From positions 1 to 64,000 of the forward strand of contig JADFRQ010000012.1 in NCBI GenBank assembly GCA_022561215.1: a DNA stretch of 64,000 nt, in the 5' to 3' direction. The stretch comes from Chloroflexota bacterium (lineage in GTDB: Bacteria; Chloroflexota; Anaerolineae; Anaerolineales; E44-bin32). This document shows, piece by piece, positions 42,967 through 52,681 of this stretch (positions are counted from its first letter, which is position 1; each line of letters opens with the position of its first letter). A program made the position numbers and the translations under genes. A model generated the notes under the pieces. It did no database searches and was not told where the DNA came from. It saw only the letters and a program-made list of their open reading frames with translations.

Positions 42967-43513
42967 AGGTTTGCGACAATCCGGTCGAGGGAATGCTCCC
43001 GAACTTTGCGGAGTGCGCAACCTGAGCGAAGCTTGGCTCTCGACATTCACCGCCGGTCCGCAGGACAAGCCCACCCCATAGCTTCGGCACTCTAGAGCGG
43101 GAGAAATTCCTGGCGCCTAATCCCTTCGGAAGCAAGAGGGGGCATGGTAACGGGCTATCGCTTGTGTTGCCTACTGCCTTTCAACACTTCTCATTTCGCG
43201 TGTGCAGCGCGGGGATCCGTATGGGCAACCGGCCATGTTTGACCCGAATGGATAAGGTAGTATTGGCAGCTGACCCTTCCCCGAGAAAAACGTACGCGTG
43301 TTTGACAATGTGCTTCAGCACGTGTTAGGCCCACTCGAAAAGATGGATAACATCCAGCCCGTCGAAAATGCCGTGCGTGGCTTATGTCTGCAAGTGGGGA
43401 AACCATCACGAACAACCCTTCCACAAATTCATACTCCCCGGCATATTCGCGCAAGAGTAATATAGGAAACTGAGCAAGAACATGAGTGGGTACAATTAGA
43501 TAAGATTCGCCGC
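42967..43513. other. gene-free stretch
   Basis: About 550 bp between the terminator and the CoxE-like gene. No convincing coding frame, RNA or repeat was seen. Confidence 0.35.
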
Positions 43514-44737
43514 GTGCGTGAAAAAATCACGCGGTTCGCCATTCGAGTAGAAAGTGATGATTCATTGATGTCCGGAAACCTGATGTTTAGTCTCGTCAAA
43601 TTCGGGCGGCTTCTTCGCCGTGAGGGATTGGATATCCATAATGGACGGATTGTAGACCTCCCCAAGGCCATTGAAACAATCGATATCGGAAATAGGGATG
43701 ATTTTTATTATGTATGCCGCATCCTGCTCATTCACCGTCATGAGGATATTGCTCTCTTCGACCAGCTCTTCCATCAATTTTGGCGCAAAAATGCGGCCCT
43801 CGAGAACAGACAGAATATAGTTCGTTACCATGATTTGCTCGCCCATCCAGGATCTGATTCTCCTGCGCCTCAAGATCGCGACTACAGACACGGAAAAATT
43901 GAGGATCGGGAGGCAGATCGCGAACTTCCCAAAACCCTCGAACTGACGTCAACCTATAGCGCCCGCGAAGCGCTTCGCCGCAAAGATTTCGCAGAATTGA
44001 CCGGCGAGGAAATCGACGACGTCAAACAGTTGATTGCTGCACTTGTTTGGAAGTTGGGAGAAAAGCGAACTCGCCGTCACCTGCCCGGCTCCGGTCCGCG
44101 GCTTGATATGCGACGAACGTTCCGAAATAATTTGCGCTACGGAGGAGAAATAATGGAGTGGCAACGCCGGAGCCCAAAATTCAAACCTCGCCCACTCGTC
44201 ATCCTTGCTGATATAAGCGGATCGATGGAACGCTATACGCGCATGTTCCTGCATTTTATGTACAGCTTGAGCTGGGGATTATCGCAGCGTGTTGAAGTTT
44301 TCGTCTTCAGTACTCGTTTGTCACGTATTACGCGTCAATTACGCAATCGCAACCTGGAGCTGGCGTTAAAAGACATCGCCCAGCATGTCCCTGACTGGGC
44401 AGGGGGGACGCGAATCGGTGCCGCCCTAAAGACCTTCAACTTTGATTGGGCGCGACGAGTGGTAAGGAGTAGGGCGGTGGTGCTTTTTATTAGTGATGGC
44501 TGGGATCGCGGGGACCCGCTGCAAATGGGCTTGGAAATGGCCCGATTGCAACGCAGCTGCCATCGCCTCATTTGGCTCAACCCTCTCTTGGGTTCTCGTG
44601 ATTTCGAGCCGCGCACACGCGGCACCCAGGCAGCGCTTGGCTACGTGGATGATTTCCTCCCCGTACATAACCTTTCGAGTTTGGAAAATTTGGCTAATTA
44701 CCTGGCACTCTTAACTCCGAAACCCTCTAGACGATAG
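43514..44737 (+). CDS. CoxE-like VWA-domain protein
   Basis: A 407-residue protein of the VWA/CoxE group, whose members often work with MoxR AAA ATPases to mature metalloenzymes. The N-terminal part has the usual KFGRLLRREGLDIHNGRIVD and YYVCRILLIHRHEDIALFD. The VWA domain begins near residue 218 with the metal site VILADISGSMERYTRMFLHF and continues with VFVFSTRLSRIT, WAGGTRIGAAL and VVLFISDGWDRG. The start is GTG 43514, or ATG 43568 giving a form 18 residues shorter. No MoxR gene is adjacent. Confidence 0.87.
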   Translation: MREKITRFAIRVESDDSLMSGNLMFSLVKFGRLLRREGLDIHNGRIVDLPKAIETIDIGNRDDFYYVCRILLIHRHEDIALFDQLFHQFWRKNAALENRQNIVRYHDLLAHPGSDSPAPQDRDYRHGKIEDREADRELPKTLELTSTYSAREALRRKDFAELTGEEIDDVKQLIAALVWKLGEKRTRRHLPGSGPRLDMRRTFRNNLRYGGEIMEWQRRSPKFKPRPLVILADISGSMERYTRMFLHFMYSLSWGLSQRVEVFVFSTRLSRITRQLRNRNLELALKDIAQHVPDWAGGTRIGAALKTFNFDWARRVVRSRAVVLFISDGWDRGDPLQMGLEMARLQRSCHRLIWLNPLLGSRDFEPRTRGTQAALGYVDDFLPVHNLSSLENLANYLALLTPKPSRR

Positions 44738-45070
44738 TGGAAGTTTGTTTCACTTTAAGTGATAAAGATTCGGCGTCTGATTTTAAGGGTACTGGGTTAT
44801 GGAGATCGCAAGTGCCGCTCACAATATGGAGATTGATTCGAGTTAACGTTTTGCGGGAAGTAGCAATGTCGAATTTTGTCATTGGCTCCCGTGGAGCAGG
44901 TATAGATCATCCTATCTCGCGATTCCAGACATGATCAGATTATTAAGGCGCCGGAAGGAGGCTAGAATCAATCCCCCAAATTTGCTTCAAAGTTAAGCGC
45001 AGTCCAATGCGCTGATTGCATAATCCTGGTTTAATTTACACTATAATTTTTCCAATAGCCATTTTCTGGG
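44738..45070. other. intergenic region upstream of polysaccharide cluster
   Basis: 333 bp without a supported gene. TATAAT at 45043-45048, 22 bp before ATG 45071, is the probable -10 box of the cluster. No clear -35 or operator was identified. Confidence 0.45.
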
Positions 45071-46132
45071 ATGTTGAAGAAGGCGGAAGTGGGGCGTATG
45101 GCTGCTATCGTCGTCAACTCTCGTTATGAGAGTCGGCCAATCACGGGTGTTGAGCGCTATGCCAGGGAAGTAATTAAGCGCCTCGGCCCAAAAGTGAGCA
45201 TAATTAAACCACGTCGAAGGCTTCGTGGAATTCAAGGTCATCTTTGGGAGCAAATCGAACTGCCGCGACAACTTGAAGGTGGCGAAGTTTTGTGGTCGCC
45301 GGCAAACACGGGGCCGTTAAAAATCGAGCACCAAGTTGTCACCATCCACGATATCAGTCCGCTAGATCATCCTGAATGGTATGCCCCGGCATTTGTCGCC
45401 TGGTATCGTTTCTTGATGCCTCGATTGGCAAAACGCGTGAGAAAAGTCATTACCGATTCGCAATTTTCAAAAGGACGTATTATTGAGCGTTTGGCGATCG
45501 ATGAGAAAAAAGTAATCTCGATACCCTGCGGGGTTGATCAAGCCAAGTTTCACCCCTATAAGAAAGATGAAGCCGCTCAAATTCGGGAAAAATACGCACT
45601 CCGCGAGCCCTATCTCCTGGCAGTTGGTTCCCTTAACCCGCGTAAGAACCTCAATACGCTATTTCGGGCGTGGAGGAAAATCGGGTATTCGCTCGACGGG
45701 ATGATGTTGGTGATTGTGGGGTCCGCTGGGCGAGCCTTCAAATCGCTTGAGCTTGACAATCTGCCGAAGCAGGTAAGATTCTTGGGCTACATCAATGATG
45801 ATGATTTGCCTTTGTTGTATGCCTCCGCGCGCTGTTTTATCTTCCCAAGTTACTATGAGGGTTTTGGGTTGCCCATCCTGGAAGCCATGGCGTGCGGAGT
45901 TCCCGTGATCGCCTCCAAGGCGACAGCATTGCCGGAGGTTTTGGGAGACGCTGGAATTCAATTTGATCCCACGGATGTTGATGAGCTTGCAGCGGATATC
46001 AGGCATGTAATCGATGACGAAATGCTTTCCCGCGATCTAGTGCAGAGGGGACTGCAACGTGCAAAAGAGTACTCGTGGGAGCAGACGCGTGATCAAATTT
46101 GGGCTGTATTGAACGAACCATGGGCGGACTAA
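45071..46132 (+). CDS. GT4-family glycosyltransferase
   Basis: A 353-residue GT-B fold retaining glycosyltransferase of family 4, probably using a nucleotide sugar to extend a surface polysaccharide on the cytoplasmic side. The N-terminal acceptor half holds RPITGVERYAREV. The donor half has LLAVGSLNPRKNLNTLFRAW and the E(x7)E motif YEGFGLPILEAMACGVPVIA. An alternative start at Met10 (45098) is possible. It is first in a dense same-strand series running to 57666. Confidence 0.9.
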   Translation: MLKKAEVGRMAAIVVNSRYESRPITGVERYAREVIKRLGPKVSIIKPRRRLRGIQGHLWEQIELPRQLEGGEVLWSPANTGPLKIEHQVVTIHDISPLDHPEWYAPAFVAWYRFLMPRLAKRVRKVITDSQFSKGRIIERLAIDEKKVISIPCGVDQAKFHPYKKDEAAQIREKYALREPYLLAVGSLNPRKNLNTLFRAWRKIGYSLDGMMLVIVGSAGRAFKSLELDNLPKQVRFLGYINDDDLPLLYASARCFIFPSYYEGFGLPILEAMACGVPVIASKATALPEVLGDAGIQFDPTDVDELAADIRHVIDDEMLSRDLVQRGLQRAKEYSWEQTRDQIWAVLNEPWAD

Positions 46133-46136
46133 GAGC

Positions 46137-47309
46137 ATGATCCATAATAATTTCTCGCTGGCATTTATCCATGATTGGTTGACGATAAAGGGTGGATCCG
46201 AGAAAGTGCTTCAGGTGCTGCTCCATATGTACCCGAAAGCGCCAGTTTATACTCTCGTTTATGCAGCTAATGTATTTGCCAATCACCCCGTTACGGATCA
46301 CGAAATAACGACCTCCTTCATCAACAAACTCCCTCGAGCTCAAACCAAATATCGAAGTTATCTGCCCCTCATGCCGTTGGCGATTGAGCAATTTGATCTC
46401 CAGGATTATCAGGTGCTCCTATCATCGAGTCACGCGGTGGCCCACGGAATTCTTCCGGCTGCGGATCAGCTCCATATAAACTATATCTATACGCCTGTAC
46501 GTTACGCTTGGCGGCTTTATCATGATTATATTATTGAGGCCAATCTGAATTCCGGGATTCGGGGAGCCATGGCGAAGGTCATTCTTCATTATTTGCGCCT
46601 GTGGGATCTCGCCGCTTCGCAGCGCGTGGATAAATTTATTTCGATTTCTCATTGGGTCTCGAAAAATGTGTGGCGCGCTTATCGGCGCAAAAGCAAGGTT
46701 ATCTACCCACCCGTTGATGTTGATCTTTTTCGACCTCAGCATCCTCGAGCAGACTACTACATAACCGTTTCTAGACTGGTTCCCAACAAGAAAATTGCCA
46801 TGATCATTGACGTGTTTTCAAAATTGGATTACCCCCTGATGGTTATTGGCGATGGACCGGAACTCGAAAACCTGTCATCCCTGGCTACGCCAAATATTGA
46901 TATTTTAGGTTGGCAATCCGATGAGGTTGTGCGCGAGATGCTGGGAAGGGCCAAGGCATTTATCCAGGTGGCCGAAGAGGATTTTGGCATCGCCTCCGTA
47001 GAGGCACAAGCGTCGGGATGTCCCGTCATCGCATTTGGCCGCGGTGGAGTTCTCGAAACTGTCATACCTGGGAAAACCGGAGTTTTTTTTGATGAACAGA
47101 TCCCAGCGAGTCTTCAAAAAGTTGTACAGGATTTTGAATCCGGCGCCTATAAATTTAAAACCACCGATCTCCTGGCCAACGTCGAGCGATTTCGTAGAGA
47201 ACGATTTGAACTCGAATTCGGCGATTTTGTGGATCGTGCGTGGGAAGAGTTTGTGATCGATCCTCAATTTACGACGGAGCATGGTTCAAACGCTGAAGCG
47301 CGGCCTTGA
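46137..47309 (+). CDS. GT4-family glycosyltransferase (mannosyltransferase-like)
   Basis: A 390-residue GT-B glycosyltransferase, similar in style to WbaZ-type mannosyltransferases. The N-terminus FIHDWLTIKGGSEKVLQVLL is typical. The donor domain has ITVSRLVPNKKIAMIIDVF, VIGDGPELENL and EEDFGIASVEAQASGCPVIA with both Glu. It starts 4 bp after the previous GT gene, so the two are made together. The sugar specificity is inferred only from similarity of pattern. Confidence 0.9.
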   Translation: MIHNNFSLAFIHDWLTIKGGSEKVLQVLLHMYPKAPVYTLVYAANVFANHPVTDHEITTSFINKLPRAQTKYRSYLPLMPLAIEQFDLQDYQVLLSSSHAVAHGILPAADQLHINYIYTPVRYAWRLYHDYIIEANLNSGIRGAMAKVILHYLRLWDLAASQRVDKFISISHWVSKNVWRAYRRKSKVIYPPVDVDLFRPQHPRADYYITVSRLVPNKKIAMIIDVFSKLDYPLMVIGDGPELENLSSLATPNIDILGWQSDEVVREMLGRAKAFIQVAEEDFGIASVEAQASGCPVIAFGRGGVLETVIPGKTGVFFDEQIPASLQKVVQDFESGAYKFKTTDLLANVERFRRERFELEFGDFVDRAWEEFVIDPQFTTEHGSNAEARP

Positions 47310-47451
47310 ATACTTTGGGTTTACGTTTGAATAGGAGCATATTCTGACCACGCATAAGGGAATAATTGTTAATTGGAAGCTCCCCCTACCATCCCGACAG
47401 GATCGATCATCAGTTTTCAAAGCCCTCGCTCTTGGATCCTTTTCGGCTACC

Positions 47452-48741
47452 TTGATTTTTATACCTTTTCGTCTTTTTTTTCTTCTCCAAGCACGTCCGT
47501 TGGATGGGATTTATAGCGGGTACACAGATTTTCAGTTCTTTGTCAGCGATGGCTTCGGATTGTTAACACTGGCTTTTTGGGGAATTAGCCGATTCCTTCA
47601 TCGTCAAAAACTGTCGAAAGGTCCCATCTTCCTGACGATACCCATCATTGGCCTCACGCTGTTGGCTTTGCTAAGCGCACCGGGTTCCTTAGATCCAGGC
47701 CTCTCGATCTACCACGGGCTCCGTCTCATCTTGCTAGCCCTTCTCTATTTGTATGTGTTGAATGAAATTACCCATCTTCATCAGGTAGTTTTCCCCCTGG
47801 TGGTCCAGATATTGATCCAGAGTGTTATCGCGATTGGCCAAATATTCAACCAACGCTCCTTGGGATTAAGTGTGATCGGCGAGGTGGAGCTTGAGCCGCT
47901 GTGGCCAGGCATAAGTATTGTGTTGTCAGAGGCACGATTGTCGCTGCGAGCCTACGGATTGAGTGATCATCCGAATATCCTGGGAGGAAGCTTGGCCTTT
48001 AGTCTATTACTCATAATTGCTTGGTATATTCAGAAGAATAAGTTGCGCAGGGCAGCATGGGTCGCCATCATGATCTTGGGCAGCGTGGCCTTGTTTCTCA
48101 CCTACTCGAGATCCGCGTGGCTTGCTTTCCTGGCCGGCTCAATCGCAACCGCCTTTCTACTTTACCGCAAGAAGTTAAACAAATCGCTCCGGCGCTGGCT
48201 ATTTATAACTCTCACGCTTTCGATTGCACTTTTGCCCATCCTGTGGATGAATGCTGATTTCCTGGCGGCTCGCTTGGGCCTGAAAAATTCGTTTCGACTG
48301 TTGCGGACCGAGTCGACCTCGCTATATCAACGAGAAGTATTATTTCGTGCTGCGGCTGAGGTATTCATTGAAAATAGTATCTCCGGAGTGGGGTTGGGAA
48401 CGATGCCCCAGGCCATTCAACTTAATAACCCGCAGTTTAGATTCTTTTCCCAGCCGGCACACTTTGCCCTGCTGGACGTCGCCGGAGAGATCGGCTTGTT
48501 GGGTGCGTTTTTTTATGCCGTGATATTAATCGGCCCTTGGCTGCGCCTGGGAATAAATTCTCGCGTGGTCCTGTCTAAAGACTTAATTGCAACATCGGCG
48601 GTTTTGTTGGCGATTACGGTTGTTGGCCTATTCGATTACTACCCCTGGTTATTGGCTCCGGGCCGTCTGTGGCAATGGATCATTTGGGGGTTGTGGGCCA
48701 GAACTTATCTAGATTCCCAGAGAGGGCAATCGATTGTTTGA
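47452..48741 (+). CDS. O-antigen ligase/polymerase-like membrane protein
   Basis: A 429-residue polytopic protein of the Wzy/WaaL type with about ten to twelve hydrophobic helices. The central motif SDHPNILGGSLAFSLLL and the later SISGVGLGTMPQAI, with conserved Arg and His-like positions in the large outer loop, fit the Wzy_C family. It would polymerise or attach sugar repeat units at the outer face. Start uncertain: TTG 47452 lacks a ribosome-binding site. The same frame extends to CTG 47344, six bases after AGGAG (47333-47337), which would add 36 residues completing the first helix. It overlaps the next gene by 8 nt. Confidence 0.87.
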   Translation: MIFIPFRLFFLLQARPLDGIYSGYTDFQFFVSDGFGLLTLAFWGISRFLHRQKLSKGPIFLTIPIIGLTLLALLSAPGSLDPGLSIYHGLRLILLALLYLYVLNEITHLHQVVFPLVVQILIQSVIAIGQIFNQRSLGLSVIGEVELEPLWPGISIVLSEARLSLRAYGLSDHPNILGGSLAFSLLLIIAWYIQKNKLRRAAWVAIMILGSVALFLTYSRSAWLAFLAGSIATAFLLYRKKLNKSLRRWLFITLTLSIALLPILWMNADFLAARLGLKNSFRLLRTESTSLYQREVLFRAAAEVFIENSISGVGLGTMPQAIQLNNPQFRFFSQPAHFALLDVAGEIGLLGAFFYAVILIGPWLRLGINSRVVLSKDLIATSAVLLAITVVGLFDYYPWLLAPGRLWQWIIWGLWARTYLDSQRGQSIV

Positions 48742-50233
48742 CTACATTCTCATCCCCGCTGCGATCCTTTACCTATCGGTCGTAGGATCCCTATTTCTCT
48801 ACGGGCTCAATTTTTATTATTTGACGTATCTATCGATTAAGCAAAAGAGTTTCCCGCCTCTGGGGTCGCAGTCAAGTCGAAAATGGCCCAAGGTGACCGT
48901 GCAACTACCCATCTATAATGAAATGTATGTAGCAACGCGTTTGATCGATGCGGCGGCAGCCCTTGATTATCCGCGGCAGAAACTTGAAATCCAGGTCCTG
49001 GATGATTCGACCGATGAAACTTTTCATATCGCGGCAAATGTCGTCAGACATTGGAAGAATAAGGGTTTGAATATCGTCCACTTGCACCGCACGAACCGGG
49101 ATGGTTTCAAAGCAGGGGCATTGCGGGAAGGGCTGAAATGTGCATTGGGGGAGTTTACGGCGATTTTCGATGCAGATTTTATTCCCCCACAAGATTTTCT
49201 CAAAAAAACCATTCCTTACTTTGATTCTCTTGATGTTGCCTTTGTACAGACACGCTGGGAACACGTCAACAAAGCTTATTCCACTCTTACACTCTTGCAA
49301 TCGCTTTCACTTGATGCGCATTTCATCGTTGAGCAATATTCGCGTAGTCAGGCAGGTTATTGGTTTAATTTTAATGGCACCGCGGGTGTGTGGCGCAAGG
49401 CGGCCATTGAAGATGCGGGTGGCTGGATGGCAAGGACACTCACCGAAGATTTAGATTTGTCTTACCGCGCCTTTTTGAAAGGGTGGCGCGCGGTATATCT
49501 CCCCAATGTAAGAGTCCCGGCTGAATTGCCGGTGACCTTCAGCGCTTATCGCCAACAGCAACAGCGCTGGGCGCAAGGAAGTCTCGCATGCGCGGCATTA
49601 CTGCTGCCCAGGATATGGCGCAAGCACATCCCCTTGCGAGTGAAGATCCAAAGCACTTTTCATCTTACCGGATATTTGGTGCACTTGCTGCTTTTTGCGT
49701 ACTGCATCCTCTACCCCCTTCTAATTGTGGTTTCGTTGAATTATGCCGGCCTCATTTCAATTTTTGGGATTGCTTTGTTTTTCAACGTTACTTCACTCGC
49801 GCCAACGGCCCTATTCCTTGTGGCGCAATACAGATTGGGGAGTCGCTGGTGGAAGATCTTTCCCATGGTGCTGCTATTTTCAGCATTTGGTGGCGGGATG
49901 ATGTTGAACACCGTTCGTGCTGTTATTCAGTTATTAAGACATGAAAAAAAGGTTTTTGAGCGGACTCCCAAATTGGGAATTGTTCGCAAAGGTGAGACAT
50001 TCTCCAATAAAAACTATCAGCTAAAGTTGGATCGCCTCGTTTATGCAGAGGCATTATTTGGTGTGATGAATCTCTTTACGGCAGCCCTGGCACTACAATT
50101 TCATCATTGGTTAATCGCCGTGTACGCAGCGCTGTTTGGATTCGGGTTGTTATTTGTTTCTGGCACCTCCATTATCCAGCACGTCCGTATTTACGTGGAT
50201 CGACGTCGCGTCTCCTCGTTGAGCAAAACATGA
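48734..50233 (+). CDS. membrane GT2 glycosyltransferase (cellulose synthase/mannan synthase-like)
   Basis: A 499-residue processive-type family 2 glycosyltransferase with one N-terminal and several C-terminal transmembrane helices. The catalytic parts are VTVQLPIYNE, VLDDSTDET, FDADFIPP (DxD), TEDLDLSYRAFLKGW (TED) and QQQQRWAQGS (QxxRW). All residues needed for polymerising a beta-linked glycan are present, as in CslA-type glucomannan synthases. It sits between the ligase-like gene and a nucleotidyltransferase-like gene with overlaps on both sides. Confidence 0.92.
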   Translation: MFDYILIPAAILYLSVVGSLFLYGLNFYYLTYLSIKQKSFPPLGSQSSRKWPKVTVQLPIYNEMYVATRLIDAAAALDYPRQKLEIQVLDDSTDETFHIAANVVRHWKNKGLNIVHLHRTNRDGFKAGALREGLKCALGEFTAIFDADFIPPQDFLKKTIPYFDSLDVAFVQTRWEHVNKAYSTLTLLQSLSLDAHFIVEQYSRSQAGYWFNFNGTAGVWRKAAIEDAGGWMARTLTEDLDLSYRAFLKGWRAVYLPNVRVPAELPVTFSAYRQQQQRWAQGSLACAALLLPRIWRKHIPLRVKIQSTFHLTGYLVHLLLFAYCILYPLLIVVSLNYAGLISIFGIALFFNVTSLAPTALFLVAQYRLGSRWWKIFPMVLLFSAFGGGMMLNTVRAVIQLLRHEKKVFERTPKLGIVRKGETFSNKNYQLKLDRLVYAEALFGVMNLFTAALALQFHHWLIAVYAALFGFGLLFVSGTSIIQHVRIYVDRRRVSSLSKT

Positions 50234-51156
50234 CCAGTATGCAATATGCAAGATCGACGAGCACTTATTCCATTCCTTCATCTTCCATTGTGGAGGATGC
50301 CATACGCAGCACCCTAATCTATGCCGATGTGTTTGATTTTCCCCTAACTGTGGATGAAATATATCGCTATTTGATCGGTCTCGACGCTTCCAGGAATGAA
50401 ATAAAAGCGCAGCTGAATGAACGGTTGTTGCCGGGGGGACGAGTGATGCGCAGAGGGGGTTACTTCATGTTGCCGGGAAGGGGGATTATTGGGGATCGGC
50501 GAGAGAGTAGGGAATACGCTGCCAAACAAATGCAGGGGCGGGCTATTCGGTTTGGTAGGTGGATCTCGCATCTGCCATTTATCCGAATGGTGGCTCTTAC
50601 AGGATCATTGGCTGCGCTCAATCATCGATCGAAGGAGGATTTTGACTACTTCATCATTACCGAGCAAGGCTACTTGTGGCTGGCGCGCGGATTTATTCTG
50701 CTGCTAAATCGATTCGTTTCCAATGGTCGATCTAACCTATGCCCGAATTACCTCATCAGCGAAAATAATTTGGCGCTGGCCGAGCGTGATCTCTATACGG
50801 CACAAGAACTTGTGCGTATGATCCTCATTTCCGGGGAGGAAACCTATGCGCGTTTGAGGGATGAAAATCGCTGGGCTGATAAATTTTTGCCGAATGCTTC
50901 CGGCCCCCCTCAAGCACCGTTGCGCTCAAATTCTCGCAGGAAGCCATTGCAGATTCTTCTCGAGCCACTGCTTAAATCGCCTATTGGCCGTCGAATGGAA
51001 GCATGGGAGATGCAGCGTAAAATTGCAAAACTAAGCGAATTAGATAACTTTGGCGATGAGGTCGGTCTGAGTGCAGATCAATGCAAGGGTCATTTTGATG
51101 GCCATCGCGCCCGGACAATGGAAGCGTACGCAAAAAAATTAGCCGATTACGTTTGA
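50230..51156 (+). CDS. nucleotidyltransferase-fold protein
   Basis: A 308-residue protein with a winged-helix-like N-terminus (about 20-100, STLIYADVFDFPLTVDEIYR) and a nucleotidyltransferase-type core: ALTGSLAALNHRSKEDFDYF has the GS motif and acidic pair of the polymerase-beta superfamily. The C-terminal helices are charged. Substrate unknown. Several Chloroflexota and actinobacterial polysaccharide clusters have this type of gene next to radical-SAM genes. ATG 50230 overlaps the previous stop by ATGA. Confidence 0.75.
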   Translation: MTSMQYARSTSTYSIPSSSIVEDAIRSTLIYADVFDFPLTVDEIYRYLIGLDASRNEIKAQLNERLLPGGRVMRRGGYFMLPGRGIIGDRRESREYAAKQMQGRAIRFGRWISHLPFIRMVALTGSLAALNHRSKEDFDYFIITEQGYLWLARGFILLLNRFVSNGRSNLCPNYLISENNLALAERDLYTAQELVRMILISGEETYARLRDENRWADKFLPNASGPPQAPLRSNSRRKPLQILLEPLLKSPIGRRMEAWEMQRKIAKLSELDNFGDEVGLSADQCKGHFDGHRARTMEAYAKKLADYV

Positions 51157-51163
51157 AACATCT

Positions 51164-52681
51164 ATGATAGATATCTTGTTCGGTCAATCCTACTTTCTCA
51201 AGTTTGACCCCAAACTCTGGGAGGCCATGCAGCCTTATCCCCCGCTTGGTACATTGTATGCCGCCAGCTATCTTCGCCAGGGTGGCTACAGCGTGGCATT
51301 ATTCGATGCCATGCTGGCAGGATCCGAGGCTGAGTGGGCAGAAAGCCTGGATTCGCAGAAGCCGACGTACGCAGTAATTTACGAGGATAATTTCAATTAT
51401 TTAACCAAAATGTGCCTCTTGCGCATGCGCAGTGCGGCCTTCTTAATGTGCGCGATGGCCAAGCAACGCGGTTGTATCGTGATTGTTGCCGGATCGGACG
51501 CGACCGATCATTTCGAGAATTATCTATCACACGGCGCAGATTTTGTCTTGATTGGGGAGGGAGAGGAAACGCTGCATGAGCTCCTGAGCGCGTTGTCCGG
51601 TAAAGCTGAGAAGCCTCTTAATACAATTCAAGGGCTCGCATATTCTGAGGGGGAGGTTGTTGTAAAAACTACCCGCCGTCCCGATATTCGAGATTTAGAT
51701 GCTCTGCCTTTTCCGGCATGGGATTTGGTGGATATCGAGGCCTATCGGGATATTTGGCTAAAACGGCACGGCTACTTTTCAATGAATATGGTGACCACGA
51801 GAGGCTGTCCCTTTCATTGCAATTGGTGTGCAAAACCCATTTGGGGCCAGCGCTATAATGCTCGCAGTCCACAGAATGTGGTGGACGAGATGATTTGGCT
51901 AAAAGAGAACTTCCAACCCGATCATCTTTGGTTTGTCGACGATATCTTCGGATTGAAGCCTGATTGGACCAGGCAATTCGCCCATCGATTACGGGCGGTT
52001 CAATTCCGCATTCCCTTCAAGTGCCTCCATCGCGCCGACCTGCTGCTGCGCGAAGGTGAAGTTGAGGCGCTCAGGGATTCAGGCTGCACTATTGTCTGGA
52101 TAGGTGCTGAATCTGGATCCCAAAAAATCCTGAATGCCATGGAGAAGGGCACCAAGATAGAGCAGATTTACGAAGTCACCCGGCGCTTGCACGCGGCGCA
52201 TATCCAGGTGGGTTTCTTTCTACAATTTGGCTATCCCGGCGAAAGCATGGCGGATATAAGAAGGACCCTACAAATGGTACGCATCGCTAAGCCGGATGAT
52301 ATCGGAATATCTGTCTCCTATCCGCTTCCGGGAACAAAATTTTTTGATGCGGTGAAAGATCAATTGGGGGCAAAACAAAATTGGATCGTCTCGGATGATC
52401 TCGAGATGATGTACCAGGGGCCGTTTTCCACCTTGTTCTACAGGGTATTGCATACCATTGTGCACAAGGAATTTCGTTCGCGTCTATTTATTGCCCGAAT
52501 GAGGGCTGGAAAAGGCATTCGTCTGCGTGCAATTCTCAGGTACTTTTATTATCAATTCACATTGCCATTGGGGAGGTGGAGGTTGAACAGGCTGGCCAAA
52601 AGTCATCATCTAGGGATGATGAGCACATCAACAAATTCAAGCTGGAAATCTGCTTCCACTCCCACTCCCCAAAATGAGTAA
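51164..52681 (+). CDS. B12-binding-domain radical SAM protein
   Basis: A 505-residue radical SAM enzyme with an N-terminal cobalamin-binding-like domain (about 1-160, MIDILFGQSYF, YPPLGTLYAASYLRQGGYSV) and a radical SAM core whose iron-sulfur cysteines lie in TRGCPFHCNWCAKPIWG near residue 220 (CxxxCxxC). GAESGSQKILNAMEKGT and the GYPGES motif follow. Members methylate unreactive carbons or rearrange lipids and sugars. Here it probably modifies a sugar or lipid carrier of the cluster. Its end overlaps the next methyltransferase gene by 8 nt. Confidence 0.9.
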   Translation: MIDILFGQSYFLKFDPKLWEAMQPYPPLGTLYAASYLRQGGYSVALFDAMLAGSEAEWAESLDSQKPTYAVIYEDNFNYLTKMCLLRMRSAAFLMCAMAKQRGCIVIVAGSDATDHFENYLSHGADFVLIGEGEETLHELLSALSGKAEKPLNTIQGLAYSEGEVVVKTTRRPDIRDLDALPFPAWDLVDIEAYRDIWLKRHGYFSMNMVTTRGCPFHCNWCAKPIWGQRYNARSPQNVVDEMIWLKENFQPDHLWFVDDIFGLKPDWTRQFAHRLRAVQFRIPFKCLHRADLLLREGEVEALRDSGCTIVWIGAESGSQKILNAMEKGTKIEQIYEVTRRLHAAHIQVGFFLQFGYPGESMADIRRTLQMVRIAKPDDIGISVSYPLPGTKFFDAVKDQLGAKQNWIVSDDLEMMYQGPFSTLFYRVLHTIVHKEFRSRLFIARMRAGKGIRLRAILRYFYYQFTLPLGRWRLNRLAKSHHLGMMSTSTNSSWKSASTPTPQNE

